Shown in pieces: positions 8,412 through 17,990 of a stretch of DNA of 64,000 nucleotides; within the stretch, counting starts at the first letter, position 1; every line of letters starts with the position of its first letter. Location: positions 943,970 to 1,007,969 of the forward strand of contig NZ_KL544005.1 of assembly GCF_000711985.1 (NCBI RefSeq), in the 5' to 3' direction. Source of the DNA: Rheinheimera texasensis DSM 17496. GTDB taxonomy: Bacteria > Pseudomonadota > Gammaproteobacteria > Enterobacterales > Alteromonadaceae. The notes beneath the pieces are model-generated. The model was not told the origin of the DNA. It ran no database searches and saw nothing but the letters and a program-made list of their open reading frames with translations. A program made the translations under genes and the position numbers.

Positions 8412-9941
8412 TTACAAGCCCAACTGCGGCACCGGCAGTTCAATCAGTGGCTGCTTGACCTTGCCGGTACTGAGGAATTGCTGAATAGTCGCCAGCACCT
8501 GCGGTGAACTTTCCAGCAGATTGTGACCGGCATAACGCACTGTCACCTGCTGCCGGGCGCTGAGACCAGCAACGGCCTGCTGCTGTTCGGCCAGATAAGT
8601 CCGGCCATCCAGCGTCCCGCTCAGTACTAACGTTGGGATGGCATGCGTGGCTTCCTGGCGAAATGCTGCGCCAAGGTCAAGGCCGGCTACCGTGTTGTTG
8701 AGCTGCGGCATCGGGAAATTCAGCATGCCGCCCAATAACGCCGTGCTGTGCTGCTGTTGGTATTGCGCCAGCCGTGTTTCCGAGATGCCGGAGGCGATAT
8801 CAGTCAGCAGCGGCATCATTTGCAGCGCAATAGGTCCGGCAGCGAAACCATCCAGCACGCCGCTTTGCAGCAGTTCCAGCAGCGCAGTTTTGGTTTCTGC
8901 CGATTGCGTTTTTAAGCCATAATACAACTGCAGCAATTGCCCCAGACGTGGATTCGGATCTGCCAGCGACATCGAGGTCAGGATTTGTAAGTGCAGCCGC
9001 TGGAATAAAAAACTGCGACTGCTGCCGTCGGCCTGTGCCAGACGCAGCTGCAGCGGCTGGCGATCCAGCCCGGTCAGCACTTGTTGCATTAACACCGTGA
9101 TATCGCCAAAGCGGGCCTGCAACGCCGGATCCAACGCAATCAGCTGCTGCACACGCTGCAGATACAGCACCGTTTCTGCCGGCAATTTTACCGTCTGATC
9201 CAAGCCTTCAACACTGGCCAGTACCAATTTATCCAGCCGCTCCGGCATCAGTTTACTGGCGGCCAGCGCCAAATGGGTACCGTAAGAAATGCCCCATAAT
9301 GTCAGTTTGTCGGCGCCAAGATGCTGACGTAAGGCATCCAGATCCAGCGCATTCTGCACCGTGGTATAGCCCAGCAGGTCTGCACCCTGTTGCTGCCAGA
9401 ATTGCTGACACTCAGCGGCGGCCTGACGATGTAATGCAGCAAACTGCTGCTCATCAATGCGCTGCTTAGTAGGCACTGCCACCTTCGACTGACAAACGGG
9501 CATATCTGCCGACAAACCGGTGCCGCGCTGATCCAATGCAATCACATCAGCCTGCGCGGTCAGGCCGGTAAACAGTGGATAACGCCGGCCTTTGGCGGTG
9601 TGGATGCCAGAACCACCAGGCCCGCCCGCCAGATAGACAATTGGCGCGCCGGGTTGTGCTGTTGTTGCCGGAAAACGCACATAATGCAGTTTCAGCAACC
9701 GGCTGCCGGCGCGCTGCCGATTCTCCGGCACTAAAAAGAAACCGCGAAACGCGTCGGTACTTTCGCCACTGGCGGCGGTGAAACGAAATGCCGTTTCATT
9801 GGCATAAGGGTAGGCTTTACCGGCCGCGGCGAGGCTTTGCGGGCTCAGACCGACCAGCACAGCCAGGCTGATGGCCTGCATCCAGCTGCGCCCTGCTGTG
9901 CGTTGTGATAAACCACTTGTCTCGATACATTTCAATAACAT
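8412..9941 (-). CDS. Secreted alpha/beta hydrolase (TAP-like peptidase family)
   Basis: A 509-residue exported hydrolase. The start at 9941 is chosen because GGGAG lies upstream and the N-terminus then carries a signal sequence (MQAISLAVLVGLSPQSLAAA). Motifs include the oxyanion region YLAGGPGGSG, DQRGTGLS, the nucleophile elbow WGISYGTHLA (GxSxG), an acidic residue in VLSGTLDGRTYL and the catalytic His in YAGHNLL. This is the layout of proline-iminopeptidase/TAP-like hydrolases. Likely a periplasmic or secreted peptidase or esterase. Divergent from the LytTR membrane protein, with about 170 bases between them. Confidence 0.85.
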   Translation of the reverse strand: MLLKCIETSGLSQRTAGRSWMQAISLAVLVGLSPQSLAAAGKAYPYANETAFRFTAASGESTDAFRGFFLVPENRQRAGSRLLKLHYVRFPATTAQPGAPIVYLAGGPGGSGIHTAKGRRYPLFTGLTAQADVIALDQRGTGLSADMPVCQSKVAVPTKQRIDEQQFAALHRQAAAECQQFWQQQGADLLGYTTVQNALDLDALRQHLGADKLTLWGISYGTHLALAASKLMPERLDKLVLASVEGLDQTVKLPAETVLYLQRVQQLIALDPALQARFGDITVLMQQVLTGLDRQPLQLRLAQADGSSRSFLFQRLHLQILTSMSLADPNPRLGQLLQLYYGLKTQSAETKTALLELLQSGVLDGFAAGPIALQMMPLLTDIASGISETRLAQYQQQHSTALLGGMLNFPMPQLNNTVAGLDLGAAFRQEATHAIPTLVLSGTLDGRTYLAEQQQAVAGLSARQQVTVRYAGHNLLESSPQVLATIQQFLSTGKVKQPLIELPVPQLGL

Positions 9942-10109
9942 AACATGCTCTCCCTGGTTAACTTCAATCCAGTAAAACAAGGCTGTTCCTGTCTGACGAG
10001 CATTGATCTGCCAGCGGTATCGACTATCGCGGCTACCGCGCTGAACGGTAGTGATCTTTCCGCTCAACGGCAGAGCACCATTGCCACCCTATTGCCATCG
10101 GAGTGAAGC

Positions 10110-11750
10110 ATGCAGATGTTTGCCCTGAACCGGTTTCGCCACACCCGCGGCGGGATCGCGCTGTTTTTGCTGCTTTTGCTGCTGGGGTGTCTGACGCTGG
10201 TATTGCAGCAGCCACCGGCGCTGCCGCAGCTGCAACAATTAACCATCAACGCCTGGTGTGATGCAGAGCAGATCAGAACCTTACCAACTGATTTCAGCGC
10301 CGCCGGCTGCCAGCAGGCCAGCGCAGTGCCGGCCGATCCACAAGGCCGCTTATTGTGGCTGCAACTGTCATTTACTTTACCCGGCGCTGGCACTGAGCAG
10401 CCCTTAGCGCTGTTTATCTTTGCCAAAGCCTCCAGTGCCGTGTATTTAAACGGCCGGCAGATCGGCCAGAATGGCCAGCCAGGCCTTGCTGCCAGCGAAA
10501 TTCCGGGACAAATGGACAGCCATATTTATTTGCCAGCGGCACAGCTGCGCCCCGGTGTGAACCAATTGGTACTGCAAATGTCCGCCCAACGTGGCTGGTT
10601 CAGGCTGGCACAACCGATCCATTTTATTGGCATTGGCCCTTATGGCGACGTGCGGACCTATTTGCAGCAACACGCGGAGCTGGGTTTATTCCTGCTGGGT
10701 GTGTTATGCACCGGCCTGTTGTATTTCAGTGCGCTGGCACTGCGGACGTCGCGCCATGAGACGCCGGAAGCCGGTCCTGCCGGGCAGGAAGCCTTGCTGG
10801 CCTTGTTGTGCCTGTTCGCCGGTGCGCAATTATGGCTGGAAATGAGCAGAGGGCTACTGGGTTACCACTATCCAATGCACGAGCTGAGGCTCTGTGGCAT
10901 TTTGTTATGCGCCGCTGGCTTTGGCTTGTGTTTATTGTGGTTAACTGCACTGCGCTATCAGCGTCAGTACTGGCGACTGTGGACCCTGGTCACTGCGCTG
11001 CTGTTATTGCCGATGCTGTGGTGGCTGCCCGCATTTGACGATCGCATTGCTATCGCCACGTTATTGCCAGCAGGCATAGCTGCGCTTATCGCCGGACGGC
11101 GCTGGTATCAGGCGGATAAGACCGAGCCGGCCGAGTCGGCAGGTGCCGGCACCAGCACCGCGTTGTTGTTGCTTTATGTGATACTGGCGATAGTCCTCAA
11201 TGGTATTTTTCAGGAGATTTTGGCGTTTTTGCTGGTGACACTGCTGTTATGTGGCCTGTTTATTGAGCAGGCGCAGCAACGACAGCAACAAATGCAACAA
11301 CAGCTGGCTGACCAACAGTTGATCCTGCAGCTGCTGCTGCAACTACAACAAAACAGCGCCATTGCACCCCAGGCCAGTCTGACCTTAACCAGTGCCGGCC
11401 AAATCCAGCGAATTCCGGCCGACAGCATCGCGTATTGCCAGGCCGCCCGCGACTACAGCGACCTCTGGCTGGCGGACGGGCGTCAACTGCTGTACAGCGG
11501 CACACTCCGCGCGCTGGAACAGGAATTACCCGGCTTTTTTCTGCGGGTGCACCGTTCTTATCTGGTGAATGTCCATCAGGTCCGGCAATTTCGCACCACG
11601 ATAGACACCGACAGCGGCAGTGGCGCCGTGTTAATTCTGGCCAGTGGTCAGCAAGTGCCGGTCAGTCGCCGGCTCATTCCGGCAGTACGCAGTGTGATGT
11701 TGCAGCAAAGCGTGGCAGATATGCCCCCCGCCAGCAGCGACGTCGCCTGA
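10110..11750 (+). CDS. Membrane-anchored LytTR DNA-binding regulator
   Basis: A 546-residue one-piece regulator. After one N-terminal membrane helix (residues 14-33) comes a periplasmic jelly-roll-like domain of the 7TMR-DISM kind (IFAKASSAVYLNGRQIGQNG). Then come about seven hydrophobic helices (residues 190-390), a Gln-rich coiled coil (IEQAQQRQQQMQQQLADQQL) and a C-terminal LytTR domain (about 430-535: SIAYCQAARDYSDLWLADGR, RVHRSYLVNVHQV). There is no receiver or kinase domain, so signalling must be direct from membrane to DNA. The ATG at 10110 has CGGAG upstream. It may control the divergent hydrolase gene or itself. That is inference from position. Confidence 0.82.
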   Translation: MQMFALNRFRHTRGGIALFLLLLLLGCLTLVLQQPPALPQLQQLTINAWCDAEQIRTLPTDFSAAGCQQASAVPADPQGRLLWLQLSFTLPGAGTEQPLALFIFAKASSAVYLNGRQIGQNGQPGLAASEIPGQMDSHIYLPAAQLRPGVNQLVLQMSAQRGWFRLAQPIHFIGIGPYGDVRTYLQQHAELGLFLLGVLCTGLLYFSALALRTSRHETPEAGPAGQEALLALLCLFAGAQLWLEMSRGLLGYHYPMHELRLCGILLCAAGFGLCLLWLTALRYQRQYWRLWTLVTALLLLPMLWWLPAFDDRIAIATLLPAGIAALIAGRRWYQADKTEPAESAGAGTSTALLLLYVILAIVLNGIFQEILAFLLVTLLLCGLFIEQAQQRQQQMQQQLADQQLILQLLLQLQQNSAIAPQASLTLTSAGQIQRIPADSIAYCQAARDYSDLWLADGRQLLYSGTLRALEQELPGFFLRVHRSYLVNVHQVRQFRTTIDTDSGSGAVLILASGQQVPVSRRLIPAVRSVMLQQSVADMPPASSDVA

Positions 11751-11811
11751 CGCGGCTGCTCCTGGTGCAGCTTCTGGTGCTGCGCCTGACACGGCGGCCT
11801 GTTCATCACCG

Positions 11812-13020
11812 TCAGTGTGCGTTTTTACCGCACTGAGCCTGCAGTTCCGGCCGCTTTTTCCAGGCTTTCAGTACGCTTTTGGCGTTACTTTGATACCAGC
11901 CATAACCTTGTTGGCGTTCCAGCGACAGCTGATTGACGTCGTGGTAAACCTTGCCGTCGCGGTCGAAAAATACCGGCTGTTGTGCGGGCAGGCTGTAAAA
12001 CCGTGCCCAGATTTGCGCACCTTTTTTCTCTACCAGTGTTGAACCTGTATCATCACGGAGCCAGGCTTTGTCGCGGATCTGGTGCTGTTGCAGCCAGGCC
12101 ACACCACTGCACAGCGCCGGTAGCACTCCCGGCAGTTCCGGCGCTTTATCCAGCAGCAATTGCAGCACAGCGGCGCTTTCACTACTGACCAGACTGATTT
12201 GCTCAAACTTGCGCGCCGCGACCGGTGCGCCGCTCAGCGGATGATGTTGCGCTGTCCAGACCGTAGGTTGACCATTCACGCTGACCTGTGCCGCTACCAG
12301 CCAGGCCACGCCTTTGGCAAAACCGTCCTGCGCATTGCTGCGAAGGTTCGCACTCAGCCACTGATATTCAGGCGCATTGGCGATATCCCACAGCAGGTTC
12401 AGCAGCTCGGTCATCACGTTATCGTTCAGCGTCACCGCATCATGGTAACTACCACGCAGCGGATAGGACTGTGGAAAACCGCCATTTGGAAATTGTGCCC
12501 GCAGCACAAACTGTACGGCCAAAGTCAGCGCACTACGGATCCTGGCCTGATCAGCTGCTGCAGCTTTTGGATAATAAGCCGCCAGCCAGCGCATATGTGT
12601 GCTGGTGGCGCCATTGTCAAAAGTCGGAATATACGCAGGCTCACTGCCGGCCAGCTGGCCGGGTTTGCGCGGTTGCTGCATATCGGTGCGTTTACTCCAG
12701 CCGCCGAGCACGGTTTGGTAACTCAGCACTGCCTGCAGCTGATCTGCATTACTGATACCGTCCAGGCCAAAGTTTTTCGCTTTGACTGCCGGCAATGGCC
12801 TGGTAAGGCCAGCGGCGTTCAGTTCAGCCTTAAGCTGTTGCTGCAGCAAAGCCGCATCAGCCTCAGACTGGCGCCGATAGTCCTGCCACTGCGCATTCAA
12901 CGGCTGCTGCGGCGCGCTCTGCCAGAAATCAACCGCAGCGGCGGCCTGCGCTGCGACCGGCAAGGACAGGCCGGCCAGCCCCTGACACATCAGGAGCATA
13001 GCCAGAGCTGTTTTTTGCAT
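11812..13020 (-). CDS. pelA: Pectate lyase, polysaccharide lyase family 10
   Basis: A 402-residue exported pectate lyase (signal peptide MQKTALAMLLMCQGLAGLSL, cut near AAQA). PL10 enzymes cleave polygalacturonate by calcium-dependent beta-elimination. Family marks: YQTVLGGWSKRTDM, IPTFDNGATSTHMRWLA, FPNGGFPQSYPLRGSYHDAV, TLNDNVM, the EQISLVSSES stretch, QIWARFYSL and the C-terminal GYGWY. Its ATG overlaps the stop of the upstream TonB receptor by one base (TGATG), so lyase and receptor are translationally coupled. It is the last gene of that two-gene operon and is convergent with the LytTR gene. It makes 4,5-unsaturated oligogalacturonides, the feedstock for the KduI/KduD branch at 34.6-36.2 kb. 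Confidence 0.93.
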   Translation of the reverse strand: MQKTALAMLLMCQGLAGLSLPVAAQAAAAVDFWQSAPQQPLNAQWQDYRRQSEADAALLQQQLKAELNAAGLTRPLPAVKAKNFGLDGISNADQLQAVLSYQTVLGGWSKRTDMQQPRKPGQLAGSEPAYIPTFDNGATSTHMRWLAAYYPKAAAADQARIRSALTLAVQFVLRAQFPNGGFPQSYPLRGSYHDAVTLNDNVMTELLNLLWDIANAPEYQWLSANLRSNAQDGFAKGVAWLVAAQVSVNGQPTVWTAQHHPLSGAPVAARKFEQISLVSSESAAVLQLLLDKAPELPGVLPALCSGVAWLQQHQIRDKAWLRDDTGSTLVEKKGAQIWARFYSLPAQQPVFFDRDGKVYHDVNQLSLERQQGYGWYQSNAKSVLKAWKKRPELQAQCGKNAH

Positions 13021-16000
13021 CAGAAATTCCCCCGGATCCCAACCAGATATTGCCGGCCGGTCAGCAGGTATTCCACTGGTCTTGCCGTATACACGTCACT
13101 CCATTGCTCAGTCGCAGCATTGGTTAAGTTAATGGCTTCAAAGCTCACAGACAAATTGCTGTTAATTTTGTAGCGCGACGAAATATTCAGCTGACCTTTG
13201 TCTTCATAACCACGGCCCCAGTTACCTTCGTCTTTGTATTTATCCAGATATTCTTTGATATAGCGTTCGCGGAAGTTGTACGACAAGCGCGCGCTGAAAT
13301 CATTGTGCTCATAGTACAGCGTCCAGTTGTAGTTGAGCCTTGAGGTTTCTTCCGCCAGCAGGCTAATGACGTTTTTGGTCATAGGGTCAGCTACATCGCG
13401 GTTGTAATCAATCCAGGTTAAGTTGGTGGTGACGCCAAAGCGGTTCCATGGCGCTGGCAAAAAGCTGAACGGCTGTTGGTAAATCAGCTCGGCGCCGCGC
13501 ACACCTTCAGCCGGGGTGTTCAGCAGCTGGGTCACATCCCAGGTCACAGTCGCCGGGTCGCGTGAGCCCAGGTCGATGCCGAGGTTCTTCAGCTGGTCTG
13601 CATCTAACACTTCCTGCCGTGAGCCTTTACTGAGACCGGTGATGTCTTTGTAAAACACCGCTAAGGCCAGCAGCGCTTCTTCGTCAAAATACCACTCGAG
13701 CGCAAGGTCAACCTGGTCGGATTCATAAGGCCGCAGCGTCGGGCCTGCGCCCATTTCAATAGTGGCAGTCGGATCTTTATCATCCGGCGTGTTCACTTTA
13801 ATCGCCGAAGCTAAATCAGCAATGGCCGGGCGGGTAATGGCACGCGACAGGCTCAGGCGGCCGACCAGTTCTTCGGTCAGGTCATAAGCCAGGTTTAAGC
13901 TTGGCAGGAAATCTTTGCCGTTACTTTCGGTATAACGCCAGTCGTGACCGGCGGCTAACGCAGCACCGGCGCCACGCCCGGCGGTATAACCATCGGCATA
14001 GATATGGTCCAGATTCACAATACCTGAGGTATTGGTGTTATCGATATACCGGCCACCAATGTTCCCGCGCAGCTCACGTCCGGCTAATTCATAACGAAAA
14101 TCCAGCTGGACAAAAGCACCTGTGACTTTTTCTTCAATGTCATAAGTGGCGTTATAGCGTTGTTTGGCTTCAAAGAAGCTTTCGCCGGAAAAGGCTGCCA
14201 TCACTTTTTGATAGTCGGTGGTGAGCCAGCTGCCGGCGGTCAGGGTGGAATTCCCCGGCACATCCGCCGCTTTGCCAAAATGCTGGCCGGCCGCATCCAG
14301 TGAAATGCCATACAAGGCACCTGCCGTGCGCGCCGCCGGTAAGCCCAGCACCAACGATTCCGCGGCATCACCGCTGGTTTTATTGGTGGCGGTATTCAGC
14401 ACTTTCCAGCCGTTGTCATATTGCACGTTGTAAGTGGTGAATTCGCGTTGATTCAGGCCCCATTTCAACGTCAGTTCGTCGTTCAGCTCATACTTAAAAT
14501 TGACGGTAAAATTGGTGTTTTCGCTGTTAATTTGCTGGTTACGGTTACGAACCAGGCCAACTTTATATAAATCAGGATTGAGCATCAGCGCCTGTAATTC
14601 GGCCTGAGTATAAGTTTTGCCAAAGGCCTGACCCGGCGCAAAGGCAAAAGCCGGCATATCCATATTCATGCTACCGCTGCCAATGGCGGTGCCTTTAGTA
14701 CCGATGAGGCTGATCGGGTCAATATTGCTGTCATAGCTATAGGCAAAGGTCGAGTTGTTGGCATCCAACGCAAAAGTGCGCTGATACGGGATGTCCAAAT
14801 CGGATTTGCCAATCCCGGCGAGGAAAGTCATCTGTAAGGCATCGCTGATTTGCCAGTCACCGGAAAAAGTCGCCTGATTAAAGTCGGAAGTCGACACGTC
14901 CTGCCGCGCTTCAGAGCGGATCGGTACTCCGGATAAAGTGCCGGCCACTACAGTATTGTTGGCGTCCACCACCAGATTTTCGGCGTAGATTTTGGTTTTG
15001 CTCGAGACGTTGCCGCGCAGCAACGCTGAATACTGGAATTCATCCATGGTGCTGTCGAGCTTGGCATGCAGCAGATCAAAGTTCAGCAGCAGATTGTCAT
15101 GCGGCCGGTACTGCGCCGCGGCGGTTAAGCCCAGCCGGTCCTGCTGCTTATTAAAAATCGAATACCGCGGAATACGCGGGATCCACAGCCCTTCCATATT
15201 GGCGTTAGTGTAGGCACCTTTCGGGTCTAATTGCGTCACCGGCGCAGCGGTTAATTTATTGCCGGCGTTGCCGGTTTTCCACGACGGGTTATTCACGCTC
15301 CAGCGCACTGTGGTGGCACCTTCGCTTTGCACCAGGCCCTCGGAATAAGCGGCGGAGAGCAGCAAACCAAAGGTATTGTCCCAGTTTTTGCTGAACATCA
15401 GCGAAGCGCGCGGCGTCACTTCAGACGCGACATCGTTGTAACGCGCATTGAGGTTATAAGCGAACTTGTCGTCCTGATATTGAAATGGCCGCGCCGTTTG
15501 CAGATTGACGTTACCGGAGATACCACCGTCTTCCAGTTCTGCCGCGGCGGTTTTGTTCACATCAATCTGGGTAAATAACTCGGAGGCAAAGACGTTAAAG
15601 TCAAAAGCGCGGCTTTTATTGGCGCCGCCCGAGGCGTCAGTGGCCGCGCCGGCGGATGCTGATTCCATGCCGTTAATCGTCGTTTTGACAAAAGTCGCGC
15701 CCAAACCGCGCAAGCTGATTTGGCGGCCTTCGCCGGCGTCCTGTTCAATCGCAATACCCGGCACCCGCGCTAAGCTGTCGGCGATATTTAAATCCGGAAA
15801 TTTGCCTAAATCTTCCGCCAGAATAGTTTCTTTACTACCGACCGCTTCGCGTTTCGCCGCCAAAGCTACATTGAGACTGCCGCGAAAGCCTGAGACTTCA
15901 ATCACTTCAATCTCGTCGGCTTTGCCGGCTTTATCGGCTTTTTGCGCGCTGGTTGTTTCGACGCTGGTGGTTGTTGCAGTTGCCGCTTGCTGTGCCAGCG

Positions 16001-16097
16001 CAGGCGCGGCGATTAGGCCAAGCCCCAGCCAAATGGCGTGGCTAAGCGCTTGCCGGTTAAAATGTGGTGTTAATTGGTTCTTTTTATTGTGTGTCAT
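13020..16097 (-). CDS. TonB-dependent receptor, probably for pectin oligomers (1)
   Basis: A 1025-residue outer-membrane receptor of the Xanthomonas/Caulobacter-type family (TIGR01782-like). It has an N-terminal signal sequence (about residues 18-36), a TonB-box-like EIEVIEVSGF segment, and a plug domain (GSKETILAEDLGKFPDLNIA, ARVPGIAIEQDAGEGRQISL, RGLGATFVKTTINGMESAS). A long beta-barrel follows and ends in a terminal Phe. No SusD partner is present, as expected in Proteobacteria. The pairing with PL10 lyase downstream and an operator at 16229 upstream point to uptake of oligogalacturonides. Paralogous to the receptor at 36602-39418. Substrate is inferred from context. Confidence 0.93.
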   Translation of the reverse strand: MTHNKKNQLTPHFNRQALSHAIWLGLGLIAAPALAQQAATATTTSVETTSAQKADKAGKADEIEVIEVSGFRGSLNVALAAKREAVGSKETILAEDLGKFPDLNIADSLARVPGIAIEQDAGEGRQISLRGLGATFVKTTINGMESASAGAATDASGGANKSRAFDFNVFASELFTQIDVNKTAAAELEDGGISGNVNLQTARPFQYQDDKFAYNLNARYNDVASEVTPRASLMFSKNWDNTFGLLLSAAYSEGLVQSEGATTVRWSVNNPSWKTGNAGNKLTAAPVTQLDPKGAYTNANMEGLWIPRIPRYSIFNKQQDRLGLTAAAQYRPHDNLLLNFDLLHAKLDSTMDEFQYSALLRGNVSSKTKIYAENLVVDANNTVVAGTLSGVPIRSEARQDVSTSDFNQATFSGDWQISDALQMTFLAGIGKSDLDIPYQRTFALDANNSTFAYSYDSNIDPISLIGTKGTAIGSGSMNMDMPAFAFAPGQAFGKTYTQAELQALMLNPDLYKVGLVRNRNQQINSENTNFTVNFKYELNDELTLKWGLNQREFTTYNVQYDNGWKVLNTATNKTSGDAAESLVLGLPAARTAGALYGISLDAAGQHFGKAADVPGNSTLTAGSWLTTDYQKVMAAFSGESFFEAKQRYNATYDIEEKVTGAFVQLDFRYELAGRELRGNIGGRYIDNTNTSGIVNLDHIYADGYTAGRGAGAALAAGHDWRYTESNGKDFLPSLNLAYDLTEELVGRLSLSRAITRPAIADLASAIKVNTPDDKDPTATIEMGAGPTLRPYESDQVDLALEWYFDEEALLALAVFYKDITGLSKGSRQEVLDADQLKNLGIDLGSRDPATVTWDVTQLLNTPAEGVRGAELIYQQPFSFLPAPWNRFGVTTNLTWIDYNRDVADPMTKNVISLLAEETSRLNYNWTLYYEHNDFSARLSYNFRERYIKEYLDKYKDEGNWGRGYEDKGQLNISSRYKINSNLSVSFEAINLTNAATEQWSDVYTARPVEYLLTGRQYLVGIRGNF

Positions 16098-16154
16098 ACC
16101 CTGTCGTCCTTTCTTGTTGATTTATATTGTTTTTTCTTTCTACGTCCTGCGTTC

Positions 16155-16189
16155 CCCCGCTGCTGCGACAGGCAACTGCAGCAGCGGGG
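16155..16189 (-). other. Perfect 12-bp stem hairpin in the receptor leader
   Basis: CCCCGCTGCTGC (16155-16166) and GCAGCAGCGGGG (16178-16189) form a perfect stem around an 11-base loop. It lies between operator 16229-16242 and the receptor ATG at 16097. No T-run follows on either strand, so it is a weak terminator candidate for the upstream gene. It may instead be a 5' leader structure of the receptor mRNA. Confidence 0.5.
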
Positions 16190-16228
16190 TGTTGCTGTTA
16201 TTCTGATAGAGGCGACAGTCCAGCAAAC

Positions 16229-16242
16229 TGCCACCGGTGGCA
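16229..16242. promoter_or_regulatory. Palindromic uronate-regulon operator, site A
   Basis: TGCCACCGGTGGCA is a perfect 14-bp palindrome with a central CG, typical of LacI-family operators. It lies 132 bases upstream of the TonB receptor/pelA operon. The same sequence recurs exactly at 25896 and with one change at 36444. The likely binder is the LacI-type protein encoded at 30517-31509 (inference). Confidence 0.75.
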
Positions 16243-16280
16243 AATCACCAGTAAACCGGTACGGCAAAATCAAACAACGC

Positions 16281-17903
16281 CTAGAACAAAAAGTCCGTCG
16301 CCAAAAACGCCGAATCGCGTTGCTGCACCATGTCGCGCACTAAATTAATGCCGGCTTCATTGCCTTTGGTCGCGACCAAGGTCGGGATCGAAAACTGATG
16401 CAAGGCATCCTGCACCGACAAAGTGCCTTCCGCCGAATCTTTGCGGCCGGTAAACGGAAAACTGTCCGGGCTGCGCTGGCATTGGCTGTTGATATTGATG
16501 CGACCAACCTGATTGGCGAACATATCAATTAATGGGCCTATCGCGCGGCCATCGGTGCCGAAAATACTTAATTGCTGGCCGAAGTTGCTGTGAATGACAT
16601 AGTCGATAACTTCCGAAATATCGTCATATGGCACCACCGGCACTAAAGGCCCGAATTGCTCTTCCTGATACAACCGCATCGCGGGTGATACCGGATACAG
16701 CAGCGCCGGGCGCATCAGACTGCCAGCAAAATCGCCGCCGCCGGGATTGACCACTTTTGCACCGTGATCGCGAGCATCAGCAATCAAGGCTGCCATCGCT
16801 TCGGTTTTGCCCGGTTCCGGCAATGGCGTGATTTGCGCGCCGCTCTGCCACGGCATCGCCAGTTTCAGTGCGTCGATTTGCGCTGCCAATAACGGCAATA
16901 AAGCTGTAGCCTGAGCGCGTGGTACAAAGATAATTTTTAATGCGGTACAGCGCTGACCGTTAAAGGCTAAGGCGCCGGCAATAATTTCTTTGGCACTGGC
17001 GGGAAGGTCTGCGCACGGCAGCACTATCGCCGGGTTTTTTGCATCAAGACCCAGCACGGCTTTTAACCGGTGCGGTTTTGGGTGCAGTCGTTTTAAATCA
17101 CTGGCGCCTTTGTTAGTGCCGATAAAAGCCAACACATCAACTTTGCCGCTTTGCATTAATGCGCCAACCGTTTCACGGCCACGACCATAAATCACGTTAA
17201 TAACACCGGCCGGAAAACAAGTGCGAAAGGCTTCCAGCAAAGGTTCAATCAACAGCACGCCGTATTTCGCTGGCTTAAACACTACAGTGTTGCCCATCAT
17301 CAGCGCCGGGATCAGCGTGGTGAAGGTTTCATTCAGCGGATAGTTAAAAGGCCCCATACAAAGCGCCACACCCAGCGGTACGCGGCGGATTTTGCCGAGC
17401 ACACCCTGTTCGGTAATAAAATGGCTGTCGGCGCGGTCTTGTTGCTTCAGCGCCTGAATCGTATCGCGAATGTAATCGCAGGTCCGGTCAAATTCTTTGG
17501 CGGCGTCCGCGGCGTTTTTACCGATTTCCCACATCAACAGCTGCACCACTTCAGTCCGTTTTTGCTGCATTGCTGCGAGGAATTGTTCGACATGGCGGAT
17601 ACGCTCAAACAACGGCATCGTCGGCCATTCACCACGGCCCAAATCATAAGCGCGCACCGCTGCATCCAGCGCAGTCAGTGCCGCAGCGCTGTCCAATAAT
17701 GGCGTAGCGCCAAGCCGCGCCGGCGCGATGTCGCCGCTGGTTTCAGCGCGGATTTGCACCGGACTCAACACTTCCGCCAGCTCGCCGGACCAATGGCAGA
17801 GCTCACCATCAATCAGATAGTGACGCTGCGCCAGATAAACCGGCGCCGGAAATTCCGCCGCGACTTGCGCGGCGGTCGGGAATAACAAAGCTAACTCAGA
17901 CAT
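16281..17903 (-). CDS. gapN: NADP-dependent glyceraldehyde-3-phosphate dehydrogenase-like (GapN)
   Basis: A 540-residue aldehyde dehydrogenase-fold protein, close to non-phosphorylating GAPDH. It would oxidise the glyceraldehyde-3-phosphate made by Eda to 3-phosphoglycerate with NADP. Visible marks: the cofactor loop GPFNYPLNETFTTLIPALMM and FKPAKYG, the catalytic Cys in FNGQRCTALK, and YQEEQFGPLVPVVPY. Where most family members have ELGGK (with the general-base Glu), this protein has GLDAK (GLDAKNPAIVLP), so that Glu is a Gly. AAGGAG lies six bases before the ATG. It is the last gene of the uronate operon, 88 bases after kdgK. Other aldehyde substrates are possible. Confidence 0.82.
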   Translation of the reverse strand: MSELALLFPTAAQVAAEFPAPVYLAQRHYLIDGELCHWSGELAEVLSPVQIRAETSGDIAPARLGATPLLDSAAALTALDAAVRAYDLGRGEWPTMPLFERIRHVEQFLAAMQQKRTEVVQLLMWEIGKNAADAAKEFDRTCDYIRDTIQALKQQDRADSHFITEQGVLGKIRRVPLGVALCMGPFNYPLNETFTTLIPALMMGNTVVFKPAKYGVLLIEPLLEAFRTCFPAGVINVIYGRGRETVGALMQSGKVDVLAFIGTNKGASDLKRLHPKPHRLKAVLGLDAKNPAIVLPCADLPASAKEIIAGALAFNGQRCTALKIIFVPRAQATALLPLLAAQIDALKLAMPWQSGAQITPLPEPGKTEAMAALIADARDHGAKVVNPGGGDFAGSLMRPALLYPVSPAMRLYQEEQFGPLVPVVPYDDISEVIDYVIHSNFGQQLSIFGTDGRAIGPLIDMFANQVGRININSQCQRSPDSFPFTGRKDSAEGTLSVQDALHQFSIPTLVATKGNEAGINLVRDMVQQRDSAFLATDFLF

Positions 17904-17990
17904 AACAGCTCCTTTGATTAAATTGCGCTGTGTCCGTGGTTGAGGAAAACTGGCTGCGTTTCCCGCAGCTCTTGTTTTTAAATCAGTGCT

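Noticed and set aside
10081-10101. TTGCCACC and TTGCCATCGG half-site-like sequences before the LytTR gene
   Set aside because: They are direct repeats and not a palindrome, and lack the CGGTGGCA half; probably chance similarity to the uronate operator.
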